A DNA stretch of 40,348 bases from Syntrophaceae bacterium UBA2280. Lineage in GTDB: Bacteria > Desulfobacterota > Syntrophia > Syntrophales > Smithellaceae. This document shows positions 24,663 to 32,725 of the stretch, piece by piece. Below the pieces are notes generated by a model. The model was not told the origin of the DNA. It made no database searches and saw nothing but the letters and a program-made list of their open reading frames with translations. The translations under genes and the position numbers were made by a program. The stretch spans positions 1-40,348 of the forward strand of contig DDWS01000021.1 of assembly GCA_002347685.1 (NCBI GenBank). Reading direction: 5' to 3'. Each line of letters opens with the position of its first letter. The first letter of the stretch is position 1.

Positions 24663-24663
24663 G
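24626..24663. repeat. G10 homopolymer followed by heptamer repeat (AGTTGAA family)
   Basis: Ten G (24626-24635) and then AGTTTAA, AGTTGAA, AGTTGAA, AGTTAAG. The repeat unit is the complement of the one at 104-131. The tract overlaps the last codons and stop of the nucleotidyltransferase gene. A G10 run is prone to slippage or to sequencing error. Confidence 0.9.
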
Positions 24664-24859
24664 GTTTCTGTTAATTTGTGAGGGTTGACTAAAGACGGGA
24701 GGTCATCTTTTTGTCTTTGCTGTTTCGATGCCGGCATGTTCGCACCTTCCGGTGGACGACTGGCGCAGATTAGCGATGAACGTCTCGCCCTCGGTGCCGG
24801 ATTTGCAAAGCAATCAGAGTCTATAATTCAAATAGTCATTCCCCTATCAAGTCCAGAAT

Positions 24860-24904
24860 AAACCGGTTTCTTAAGTGGTCAAGATTTCCTTGACACACCG
24901 GTTT
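24860..24904. other. Nested inverted repeat in the gap before the membrane-protein gene
   Basis: Outer arms AAACCGGT (24860-24867) and ACCGGTTT (24897-24904) enclose inner arms GTCAAG (24878-24883) and CTTGAC (24889-24894). The inner right arm overlaps a TTGACA (24891-24896) that could be a -35 element, although no good -10 follows. The 24663-25071 gap otherwise shows no gene. It could be an operator or a hairpin. Confidence 0.4.
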
Positions 24905-25071
24905 GTATAGTGTTCTTTATTTAAAAACCTGTATGAAGCTCGTGGGCATATCGGCATCCTGTATGTGCAAAGAAAGAAAGGCGCTTGTTTTGCGGAGACT
25001 TTGCCGGAATCATCCCTGATTGACGGCCTCCGCTCGATTCATCATACCAACAAACACAAGGAGGGGATTTG

Positions 25072-25725
25072 ATGACTGAAGCAACGATTCAAGCGTTAAA
25101 CGGCATTAGGGATCTTTCAATGGTGAAGTGGTATGTCATACCGCTGATGATGATCGTGATGTATATTTACGCAAGGGAAATCAAGGAGGCCCGCACATCC
25201 GGCAACTGGAACGCTGTTTTTGCGGGGCTTACCCTGTTCGGCGTCGATTTTTTCAATGAAACCTGGAACGGATGGGTTATGCATCTCACCCAGCGCTCGG
25301 CCTTCTGGACAACCCCCGGCGACACCGCGCTACGGGTTATGGTAGGCTGGAACATTGAAATCATCTTCATGTTCCTGCTGTCGGGTATTGTCTATTATCA
25401 TACGCTTTCAAAGAGCACGACGGAAAAGATTATGGGCATTCCGGAAAAATGGTTCTGGGCCATTGGCTTTTCGGCGTTTGCCGTGTTCGTTGAATGCCTT
25501 CTCAATATCGGTGGGCACCTGGTCTGGGAATACCCGTTTTGGTATCTTTCCTTCAAGGGCATCTGGCTGATATTCTTCTTCGGCTACTTCCACTTCTTCT
25601 GCGCTGTCATTCTTGTGATCAGTTTGAAATCAATGAAAAATAAAATCATCACCTTGAGCATTATTTATGCTGTGCCGACGATTATGAATATCCTCGCCTT
25701 CGGGTTTTTCGGCTGGAATTATTAG
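25072..25725 (+). CDS. Polytopic membrane protein of unknown function
   Basis: 217 aa from the ATG at 25072, with AGGAGG 7 nt upstream. I do not recognise the family. About six hydrophobic segments: WYVIPLMMIVMYIYA (near 20), FAGLTLFGVDFF (near 52), NIEIIFMFLLSGIVYY (near 95), WFWAIGFSAFAVFVECLL (near 128), GIWLIFFFGYFHFFCAVILVI (near 165) and the C-terminal VPTIMNILAFGFFGW. Conserved-looking polar or aromatic residues lie within the membrane (FFNETWNGWVMHLTQ; ECLLNIGGHLVWEYPFWY), which suggests a catalytic or binding role rather than plain anchoring. It is followed after 121 bp by the fatty acyl-CoA reductase. Confidence 0.8.
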   Translation: MTEATIQALNGIRDLSMVKWYVIPLMMIVMYIYAREIKEARTSGNWNAVFAGLTLFGVDFFNETWNGWVMHLTQRSAFWTTPGDTALRVMVGWNIEIIFMFLLSGIVYYHTLSKSTTEKIMGIPEKWFWAIGFSAFAVFVECLLNIGGHLVWEYPFWYLSFKGIWLIFFFGYFHFFCAVILVISLKSMKNKIITLSIIYAVPTIMNILAFGFFGWNY

Positions 25726-25846
25726 GTCACGGATGAAACCCTGACAGAATTGATGCTAATGGAGAATGGTTGGTTGGGGTTTTTGTTTTATTTGCTGATT
25801 TTATTGATGAACATTTTTAATTTAGAGCAGGAAAGAGGAATTAGGA

Positions 25847-27871
25847 ATGAGTAGATGCCTGGTAACCGGAGCCAATGGCTTTTTGGGGAAACACTTGGTG
25901 GAACGGCTGATAAAAAACGGCCATGACATTACACTGCTGATCAGAAATCCTGACCATTTAGATAAAAAACAACTCATTGAAACCTGGCTCAATCAGGCTG
26001 AAATAGCCAAGAAACATGGGCGTGACACAATCATTACGATCTGGGAAGGTGATGTCGGAAAAGCAGACATGGGATTAAAGGGAAAATACAAATTATCCGA
26101 TTTTCAGCATATCTATCATTTGGCTGCAATCTATGACCTGAATGCTGATGAAACCATTACCATAGATACCAACGTAAAGGGTACTGAATACCTTTTGAAA
26201 AAAATGGATAAGGATAAATTTCCGGGCTGCCTTCATTTCGTCAGTTCCACTGCGGTAGCGGGGGATTTTCAGGGTGAGTTCAGCGAACGCATGTTTGCTG
26301 AAGGTCAGAAACACGGTCATGTATACAGTCGCAGTAAGTATGAGTCCGAAAAAATCATACGCGAAAAGCGTTTAGCTCAGAGTGGTTATGAAATCAGGAT
26401 TTACCGTCCATCCGCGATCGTCGGCCATTCACAAACTGGCTTGATGGACCGTATAGACGGCCCCTACTATGGTTTTCTCATAATTTCCGCCCTGAAAAAG
26501 ATCTTGCCGCCGTGGCTTCCTCTTGCTGGTCCAAGAATAGATGCGCTCCTGGATATGGTACCGGTGGACTATGTGGCGGACGCAATATATACCTTGAGCA
26601 TGTTGGGAAAAGCCGAACTGCCCGAAGACCTTTTTTGCTTTCACCTGACTGATCCCCACGCTCCGACCATGACGGAGGCCGTGAAACTGATCCTGCAAGC
26701 GGCAGACGGTCCCCGAATGCAGTTTATATTTTCAACTCAATGGATGAAACCTTATCTTGGCCTTATTGATAAGTCATCCGGTTTGAAAGGCATTGAACAG
26801 CTGAAGAATGCACTTTTAAACAGTCTCGATATTCCACTGCAGATCTTCGATGCTATGATGCCTGGCGTCAGGTTTAGCGCCGCGGAAACGACAACGTTAA
26901 TGAAAAAAAGTGGGGTGATCCTTCCAATATTCGAAACCTATGTTGACACTCTATGGGATTATTACAACCGGCATCTGGACCCGCAACGAAATAAGGAGGA
27001 AAGAAGCAGACACGCGTTTCGCGGGAAGGTGGTGTTGATCACAGGAGGATCGGAGGGGATCGGTTTTGCCTCTGCAAAAAAATGCGCTGCCTACGGTGCA
27101 AAAGTGATTCTGGTTGCCCGTAATGAGGAAAAGCTAAACAAGGCGCTTTTAGCGCTTACACCAGTCGCCGTGGAAAGTGGCGGCAGTATTGAAGTATACA
27201 GCTGCAACGTATCTAATCTCGATGAATGCGACGCTCTGGTTGAGTATGTTCTGAAAAAACATGGTTTCGTGGATATTCTGTTCAACAATGCGGGGCTTTC
27301 CATTCGGCGCTCTATCGGTAAGGTCGTTGATCGATTCCACGATTTTCAACGTACCATGCAGACAAATTACTTTGGCGCGCTAAGGATTGTTCTGGGGCTT
27401 CTACCCTCCATGATTGAGAGGAAAAGCGGGCATATTCTGTATTCATCCACCATGGGGACTCTTGCTCCGACTCCTCGGTTCGGCGCCTATCTGGCGAGCA
27501 AGAGCGCCATGGATGCAATCAGTGATTCGATGGCGGCAGAGTTTGCCGATAGAAACATCCATTTCACATCAATAAAATATCCGATGGTGAAGACGGAGAT
27601 GCTCACACCCACAACCGATTATGATAACATGCCGGCTGCCACGCCGGAGTATGCCGCACAGATGTTTGTTGATGCTATTCTGAACAAACCTCGTAAACAG
27701 ATGACCGATTTGGGCATGATGCTCGGAATCATAAACATCCTCTCGCCAAAAGTCATTACGCAGATTTATAACTATGCCTATAAGGTATGGCCGGATGAAA
27801 AAGGGGATTATCCCGAAATGGAATTGGACCGAAAGCTTGTGAAAAAAGTGATACCTGCGACACCCATATAA
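25847..27871 (+). CDS. Alcohol-forming fatty acyl-CoA reductase, two-domain (NAD_binding_4 + SDR)
   Basis: 674 aa with two Rossmann domains. The first has TGANGFLG (7-14), HLAAIYDLNADE, VSSTAVAG and YSRSKYESEK (YxxxK), then RPSAIVGHSQTG and DGPYYGF. The second, from about residue 390, has TGGSEGIG, NNAG, YSSTMG and YLASK, a classical short-chain dehydrogenase. The order and many motif words match the bacterial acyl-CoA reductases of the Marinobacter type, in which one domain reduces acyl-CoA to aldehyde and the other reduces aldehyde to fatty alcohol with NADPH. The product would be a fatty alcohol for wax esters, ether lipids or surface glycolipids. No wax-ester synthase is nearby. GGAATTAGGA precedes the ATG. 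Confidence 0.82.
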   Translation: MSRCLVTGANGFLGKHLVERLIKNGHDITLLIRNPDHLDKKQLIETWLNQAEIAKKHGRDTIITIWEGDVGKADMGLKGKYKLSDFQHIYHLAAIYDLNADETITIDTNVKGTEYLLKKMDKDKFPGCLHFVSSTAVAGDFQGEFSERMFAEGQKHGHVYSRSKYESEKIIREKRLAQSGYEIRIYRPSAIVGHSQTGLMDRIDGPYYGFLIISALKKILPPWLPLAGPRIDALLDMVPVDYVADAIYTLSMLGKAELPEDLFCFHLTDPHAPTMTEAVKLILQAADGPRMQFIFSTQWMKPYLGLIDKSSGLKGIEQLKNALLNSLDIPLQIFDAMMPGVRFSAAETTTLMKKSGVILPIFETYVDTLWDYYNRHLDPQRNKEERSRHAFRGKVVLITGGSEGIGFASAKKCAAYGAKVILVARNEEKLNKALLALTPVAVESGGSIEVYSCNVSNLDECDALVEYVLKKHGFVDILFNNAGLSIRRSIGKVVDRFHDFQRTMQTNYFGALRIVLGLLPSMIERKSGHILYSSTMGTLAPTPRFGAYLASKSAMDAISDSMAAEFADRNIHFTSIKYPMVKTEMLTPTTDYDNMPAATPEYAAQMFVDAILNKPRKQMTDLGMMLGIINILSPKVITQIYNYAYKVWPDEKGDYPEMELDRKLVKKVIPATPI

Positions 27872-27894
27872 TTATATACTCAATGGTATATAAT
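27871..27894. other. AT-rich inverted repeat after the acyl-CoA reductase gene
   Basis: ATTATATAC and GTATATAAT are perfect 9-bp arms with a 6-nt loop, beginning at the stop codon. No T-run follows and the stem is AT-only, so it is a weak candidate for a terminator or mRNA end. The remainder of the 27872-28049 gap shows nothing else. Confidence 0.4.
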
Positions 27895-28049
27895 AATTCA
27901 GCTTATCCTTGAAGGGTAATCCTGATTCGCCCCCACTCTGTGCCCATGTCAGTGAGACAGAGGGCTATCCGTCAAATCAAATAAAGATTGTGACTGATCG
28001 AAGCGTATTATTCAGGACATGTCTTCTCTTTTGCCTCTTGCAACGAGCC

Positions 28050-28077
28050 ATAAACAATAAACAATAAACTCTTAACC
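28050..28077. repeat. Heptamer tandem repeat (ATAAACA family)
   Basis: Units ATAAACA, ATAAACA, ATAAACT, CTTAACC. It abuts the duplicated motB 3' end. Confidence 0.85.
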
Positions 28078-28236
28078 TCTATCCGTCTGCAAAACAGAAA
28101 ACTGGATTTCGACGCGGCGGTTCTTCAGGCGTCCTTCATCGATGTCGTTTGCGGAAACCGGGTGATATTCCCCGAAGCCTTTGGCCATGATGCGGGGCGG
28201 ATGGACGCCGAGTTCCACCAGGGTGCGTGCCACCTG
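28072..28236 (-). pseudogene. Duplicated 3' fragment of the motB-like gene
   Basis: 28082-28236 matches 32733-32887 without gaps, with 7 mismatches over 155 bp. It encodes the last part of the OmpA/MotB peptidoglycan-binding domain (GVHPPRIMAKGFGEYHPV, then DEGRLKNRRVEIQFSVLQ) and then stops after three unrelated codons (TAA at 28072-28074 in this strand). There is no start codon or upstream domain: homology breaks off 6 bp before the stop of the glycosyltransferase gene. With the intact copy it forms direct repeats around 28237-32732. Confidence 0.88.
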
Positions 28237-28241
28237 AGGCG

Positions 28242-29708
28242 TCAAGGGGAGATCCGGGTCACTCGCAATTGCCCAAAATTGCGGGGTGGGTCATCTGAAA
28301 GGATGACATAGTCTTTCACTTTGTCGCTGCTGCGGTAAACCAGCCAGTGCCTTTTGCCCTCCATAGCGGAAGGCGGTGCCTTATGCGTGACCAGATGGAT
28401 TCCGGATGATGTCGTTAACCCTTGGTGTGCCTTGAAGGGATCGACGCTTCCGGGGCCGGCCATATACCATGCCAATCCCCAAAAGATGCGCTCATGGGGA
28501 ATATGTACGACATCACCTACCCGGACTTCTGATTGAAGAAAGCGGGCGGTTTCTGGAAAATGCCAATGATACCTGAATGATGATTGCTGAATGATGGTGC
28601 AAACCAGCAGAGCAAGGGTGAACAGAGACGCTAGTCCCGCCTGTAGACGTTTTCGATACGCCTGATTCTTCAACCAGACGGGCAAGACGTGGCAGATCAA
28701 AACGGCCAGCGCGATGCTCCAAAACGGTGCGGTGTATGCGAGAGTGCGGTGCAGCCAGATCGGGCGATACAGATAGCTGATAAGCAGGCACAAAGCAATC
28801 GGCGTTATAATAAAAGAGCCGATCATGACGCGCGCGCGGCGATTGCGCACAAAGGTTATCAGTATGCCTGTTGTAATCAGAATGACCGCCGAGCCTTCAA
28901 TCCACCCGGGAAGATCGGCCCTTCCAAAGAATAAAATAAAGAGCGTGTGAATGACTTCGGTTACATCAGGTCTCAGCGTATGTCCGACCGATATGGCGAC
29001 GGCCTGTCTGAGCCATGGAATGTAGAGGACGAAAATGACCGCGAAAGACAATCCGATCCAGAAGAATTTTTTCCATGCCTGAATTCCACACTGGGAAAAC
29101 CGCCAGGCCGCGTAGACACCCAGGGAGCCCAGTATCATAAAGCCCGCACCGTGACTGTACAAAAAGCCGAGTGCTGAAAGCATGGTTCCAAGCAGGTAAC
29201 CGATGCCGGGCTTTTGGATAAAGCCGTGTAGACAGTAAAAACTGCTTATTCCCAAAAACATCAGCATGGAATACATCCGCGCTTCCTGGGCGTACAGGAT
29301 GGCATAAGGGGATAAGGCAAAAAACAAACAGGCTGTCATGGCGATCCGGTCATTGTATAGACGGCGACTTGCCAGAAAAACCATAACAAGCGTTAAAGTC
29401 GACCACAAAACGGAATTCAGTTTGATCCACCAGATACTCTTTTCTGGCAGCATCCAGAGGTGAAGCTGCATGTAGTAAAGTGGTGGATGCGGATCAAAAT
29501 GGCGAACACTGCGCATAAGCTCCTGAATGGAAGACAGGCTGCTGTGGGTCACGGACTGAAGCTCGTCGTACCAAAGCCACCTGTCATGTAGATCCAGAAG
29601 ACGAATGGCGACAGCAAGCACAAGGAGGATAAAAAAGCACAGGTATGAGACCGCGCTGTGTGTCAACTTGCAAAAAGGAAATCGTCTTTTCGAAACAAGA
29701 AAATTCAT
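28242..29708 (-). CDS. GT-C family glycosyltransferase (GT39/ArnT-like, PMT_2)
   Basis: 488-aa membrane enzyme that should transfer a sugar from a polyprenyl-phosphate donor to a lipid or protein on the periplasmic side. It has the N-terminal helix, then the first-loop acidic motif WLWYDELQSV (about residue 48, the catalytic Asp-Glu of this fold), HFDPHPPLYYMQLHLW, and ALSPYAILYAQEARMYSM (about 132-149), typical for the family. About ten or more membrane helices, then a soluble C-terminal domain. The stop lies only 6 bp from the boundary of the motB-derived repeat, so the C-terminus may have been altered at that junction. The donor may come from the UbiA-type enzyme encoded nearby on the other strand. 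Confidence 0.82.
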   Translation of the reverse strand: MNFLVSKRRFPFCKLTHSAVSYLCFFILLVLAVAIRLLDLHDRWLWYDELQSVTHSSLSSIQELMRSVRHFDPHPPLYYMQLHLWMLPEKSIWWIKLNSVLWSTLTLVMVFLASRRLYNDRIAMTACLFFALSPYAILYAQEARMYSMLMFLGISSFYCLHGFIQKPGIGYLLGTMLSALGFLYSHGAGFMILGSLGVYAAWRFSQCGIQAWKKFFWIGLSFAVIFVLYIPWLRQAVAISVGHTLRPDVTEVIHTLFILFFGRADLPGWIEGSAVILITTGILITFVRNRRARVMIGSFIITPIALCLLISYLYRPIWLHRTLAYTAPFWSIALAVLICHVLPVWLKNQAYRKRLQAGLASLFTLALLVCTIIQQSSFRYHWHFPETARFLQSEVRVGDVVHIPHERIFWGLAWYMAGPGSVDPFKAHQGLTTSSGIHLVTHKAPPSAMEGKRHWLVYRSSDKVKDYVILSDDPPRNFGQLRVTRISP

Positions 29709-30077
29709 CGACCTACGATGCCATCCTTTCCAGGGTGTGGATAGTGCCGGGCAGTATATGAACTTGGGACCATTTTATCAATGGCTAATGCGGCAGCGGT
29801 GACCAAACCGGGAGATTGATTTGAGGTGGGGCAAAAAGGATGACTTTGTTCATCCCGGCGCAAGGGATAAACGAATGAGGAGCCGTATTGCAGGCGGCAG
29901 GCTGTTTCCGGTTTTATTCATATTGACAGATGCTGCTGGGTATTATATCCGACAGGCACAGCTGAAACGAGAAACTGCCTTTTGCCATTATGGAAATATC
30001 CTAAAATGGGTATGACAAGATGACGGGTAACAGGGATTTTTGATATGGACGTAAGATTCGGCCTGAAGGAGTGAAAA
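29709..30077. other. Gap between divergent glycosyltransferase and epimerase genes
   Basis: About 370 bp with no supported gene. A TTGACA at 29923-29928 with TATATC at 29944 (15-bp spacing) or TATCCG at 29946 (17-bp spacing) could be a weak promoter for the rightward epimerase operon. Nothing else stands out. Confidence 0.35.
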
Positions 30078-31145
30078 TTGTCAAACATTGATCTTTTGTC
30101 GGTGAAAGCAGTGCTGGTTACCGGCGGCTCAGGATTTCTGGGGATTAATCTGGTTCGCTATCTGGCCGGCAAAGGCATATCGGGTATTGCGGTGCTGGAC
30201 CAGGCCGATTTCGACTATCCCGACATGAAGCCCCACGTTAAATTTATCCAAGGCGACATTCGGGATAAAAAGATCGTGGAGAAAGCGATGCAGGGAATTG
30301 GACAGGTTATTCACACGGCGGCCGCGCTTCCTCTCTACAGCGATGAGGCGATCTTCACAACCGATGTAGACGGTACAGCCAATCTTCTCGAAGCGGCACG
30401 TAGAAACAGCGTCGAACGGTTTGTCCATATTTCATCCACAGCGGTGTATGGCATCCCCGATCATCACCCGCTTTACGAAGACGACAAGCTCGACGGCGTC
30501 GGATCCTATGGCAAAGCCAAAATTATGGCCGAAGAATTATGCCTTGACTATCGACACAGGGGCATGTGCGTGCCCATTTTACGTCCGAAATCCTTTGTCG
30601 GTCCGGAACGGCTGGGCGTATTTGCCCTGCTGTACGACTGGGCAAAAGACGGTCACGGGTTCCCCATGATCGGAAGCGGCAATAATCTTTATCAGCTCCT
30701 TGATGTGGAGGATCTTTGCGCTGCAATCTTTCTTTGCATGACGCTGGAAGACGAAAGAGTAAACGATACGTTCAACATCGGCGCCAGGGATTTCAAAACC
30801 ATGAAAGAGGACTATCAGGCGGTGCTTGATGCGGCGGGCCACGGGAAAAAAATCATTCCTCTCCCCGCCATGCCCGTCATCATGGCACTCCGTTTTCTCG
30901 AGGCCCTGAAGCTATCCCCCCTTTACAAGTGGGTCTATGAAACAGCCTCCAAAGATTCGTTTGTGTCCATAGAAAAAGCGGAAAGATTGCTCGGGTTCGT
31001 TCCCGGGTATTCAAACCAGGAGTCGCTTGTGCGCAACTTCCACTGGTATCTTGAAAACATCGATAAGATTCAGGGGCAATCCGGTATTTCACATCGCGTG
31101 CCCTGGAAGCAGGGAATCCTGAAATTTGCCAAGTGCTTCTTCTGA
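30078..31145 (+). CDS. NAD-dependent epimerase/dehydratase (extended SDR)
   Basis: 355 aa, with a TTG start at 30078 supported by AAGGAG 6 nt upstream. Rossmann motif TGGSGFLG (about 15-22), an acidic end of beta-2 (VLDQADFD), HTAAALPLYS, ISSTAVYG and the catalytic YGKAK (Ser/Tyr/Lys triad). RPKSFVGPERLGVF and a C-terminal substrate domain follow. Sugar-nucleotide or sterol-like (3-beta-HSD) substrates are both seen in this group, so the substrate is open. It is first in a tight operon with the HAD phosphatase and the UbiA enzyme, which favours a polyprenyl-linked sugar. Confidence 0.8.
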   Translation: MSNIDLLSVKAVLVTGGSGFLGINLVRYLAGKGISGIAVLDQADFDYPDMKPHVKFIQGDIRDKKIVEKAMQGIGQVIHTAAALPLYSDEAIFTTDVDGTANLLEAARRNSVERFVHISSTAVYGIPDHHPLYEDDKLDGVGSYGKAKIMAEELCLDYRHRGMCVPILRPKSFVGPERLGVFALLYDWAKDGHGFPMIGSGNNLYQLLDVEDLCAAIFLCMTLEDERVNDTFNIGARDFKTMKEDYQAVLDAAGHGKKIIPLPAMPVIMALRFLEALKLSPLYKWVYETASKDSFVSIEKAERLLGFVPGYSNQESLVRNFHWYLENIDKIQGQSGISHRVPWKQGILKFAKCFF

Positions 31146-31146
31146 T

Positions 31147-31740
31147 ATGAAAAAGACGATTGCGGCCTTTGATTTCGATGGAACCCTGACAAGAACCGAT
31201 ACCTTCTTGCAGTTTCTGCTCTTCGAGTTTGGTTTTCTGGCATGCTTTCAAGGACTGTGGAAAAACAGGGCTGTCATGATCCGCTACGCTTTTGGCAGAG
31301 TGAAGAATCACGAAGCGAAGGAGGTCATATTCTCATTTTTTTTCAAAGGGATGAGCCTCAACGATTTCGATGCCGCATGCCGCAGGTTTGCCCTGAGTAA
31401 AATTCCCCGCCAGGTGAAGCTCGATGCCCTTGAAAAATGCAGCTGGCACCGTGCAAACGGGCATAGCGTCGTAATTGTCAGCGCCTCCGTGAGGAATTGG
31501 ATTGAACCGTGGGCAAAAAATATTGGTATCGAAACAGTCATTGCCACCGAAGCAGATGTGGATGATGATACACTCACAGGCCGGTTTGCGGGAGGAAACT
31601 GCCACGGATCGGAAAAAGCAAGAAGACTGCTGTCACATTTTCCCGGTCGTGAAACCTATTCCCTTTACGCCTACGGAGACAGCAAGGGAGATCTTGAAAT
31701 GCTGGCGCTTGCCGATTTTCCTTTTTATCGTTGCTTCTGA
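31147..31740 (+). CDS. HAD-superfamily IB phosphatase (SerB/PSPase-like)
   Basis: 197 aa. HAD motif I is FDFDGTLTRTD (residues 8-18), motif II VIVSASVRNW, and motif IV GDSKGDLEML. A helical cap lies between I and II, which places it in subfamily IB. The start at ATG 31147 lies just after the stop of the epimerase gene; a TTG at 31126 in the same frame would give 7 more residues and an overlap. No clear ribosome site, so coupling is likely. In its place between an epimerase and a polyprenyl-phosphate phosphoribosyltransferase it may remove the 5-phosphate from the lipid-linked phosphoribose; this is inference. Confidence 0.83.
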   Translation: MKKTIAAFDFDGTLTRTDTFLQFLLFEFGFLACFQGLWKNRAVMIRYAFGRVKNHEAKEVIFSFFFKGMSLNDFDAACRRFALSKIPRQVKLDALEKCSWHRANGHSVVIVSASVRNWIEPWAKNIGIETVIATEADVDDDTLTGRFAGGNCHGSEKARRLLSHFPGRETYSLYAYGDSKGDLEMLALADFPFYRCF

Positions 31741-31753
31741 AAAAGGTTGATCT

Positions 31754-32623
31754 GTGCTTATGAAACCCTACCTTGATATTCTCCGCATTCCCCAATACGC
31801 GAAAAACCTTTTCATCTTTCTGCCTTTGTTTTTTGCTCTGGAACTGGATGAGCCGGATCGCATGTTTGCTGTAGTGCTTGCCTTCGTTGCCTTCTGTATT
31901 TTGGCAAGCGCCGTTTATATCTTCAATGACATTATTGATATCGAAGAAGACCGGCAACATCCGAAAAAGAAGCACCGCCCCCTGGCGTCGGGGAAAGTCA
32001 GCCGACAATCGGCAATCGCCCTGATGCTTGTCCTTCTCGTGGTCGGGACGGTCATGGCCTGGTGGATGGCGCCGCGCATGTTGTATCTTTGCACGCTCTA
32101 CATCGTTCTGAATGTAGCCTACAGCATGAAGCTCAAGCACATTGCTATCCTGGACATCATGGTTATTGCCGTGTGCTTCGTTATCCGAATTTTCGCAGGC
32201 GGGTTGGCGGGAGGTGTTCCCATCTATATGTGGATCGTCATTATGACATTCCTGCTGGCGCTGTTCATCGCGCTTGGAAAACGCCGGGATGATATGCTGA
32301 TTTTTCTGGAAACGAATCACATGCCCCGTAAATCTATTGATGGCTATAACCTGCGCTTCATTGACGCTTCCATGATGATCATGGCGGCGGTGGTTTTAGT
32401 GGCTTATCTCATGTACACCGTTTCCCCCGGGATCATGGCTAAGTTCAATACCGACAAGCTCTACATCACATCAATTTTCGTTCTTATGGGTGTTATGCGC
32501 TATCTTCAGATTACCATGCTGGAAGAGAAAAGCGGCAGCCCCACGGAGATTCTCCTAAAGGATCGCTTTATTCAAATATCCATCGCTGCCTGGATGATAT
32601 CCTTTTTCTTGTTGGTCTATTGA
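31754..32623 (+). CDS. UbiA-family prenyltransferase, decaprenyl-phosphate phosphoribosyltransferase type
   Basis: 289 aa, eight to nine membrane helices. The metal/diphosphate motif N58-D59-xx-D62-xxx-D66 reads FNDIIDIEEDRQHPKKKHRPLASG, the form found in DPPR synthases (the mycobacterial Rv3806c type), which join phosphoribosyl diphosphate to polyprenyl phosphate. The opening YLDILRIPQYAKNLFIFLPLFFA is also typical of that branch. GTG 31754 has AAAAGG 7 nt upstream; ATG 31760 is an alternative. It is 13 bp after the HAD gene. The product, a lipid-linked phosphopentose, could feed the nearby GT-C enzyme. Confidence 0.85.
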   Translation: MLMKPYLDILRIPQYAKNLFIFLPLFFALELDEPDRMFAVVLAFVAFCILASAVYIFNDIIDIEEDRQHPKKKHRPLASGKVSRQSAIALMLVLLVVGTVMAWWMAPRMLYLCTLYIVLNVAYSMKLKHIAILDIMVIAVCFVIRIFAGGLAGGVPIYMWIVIMTFLLALFIALGKRRDDMLIFLETNHMPRKSIDGYNLRFIDASMMIMAAVVLVAYLMYTVSPGIMAKFNTDKLYITSIFVLMGVMRYLQITMLEEKSGSPTEILLKDRFIQISIAAWMISFFLLVY

Positions 32624-32700
32624 TCATGACAGCCGCCCACCCCGGGAGGTCGATTATATCCATGCCCTGCCGGTTGGGCGCATCGCATCATCCATTTTAA

Positions 32701-32723
32701 GCGAAAGGGTCTGGTTCTTTCGC
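32701..32723 (-). terminator. Possible hairpin after the motB-like gene
   Basis: GCGAAAG (32701-32707) pairs with CTTTCGC (32717-32723). It lies between the convergent UbiA and motB-like genes. There is no clean T-run on either strand (TTAAAAT on the minus strand), so termination is uncertain. Confidence 0.3.
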
Positions 32724-32725
32724 CA

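Noticed and set aside
27871..27894. Classical rho-independent terminator
   Set aside because: Stem is almost only A/T and no T-run follows.
28072..28236. A short independent OmpA-like gene
   Set aside because: No start codon or membrane anchor; about 95% identical to the end of the intact gene at 32726, so it is a duplicated fragment.
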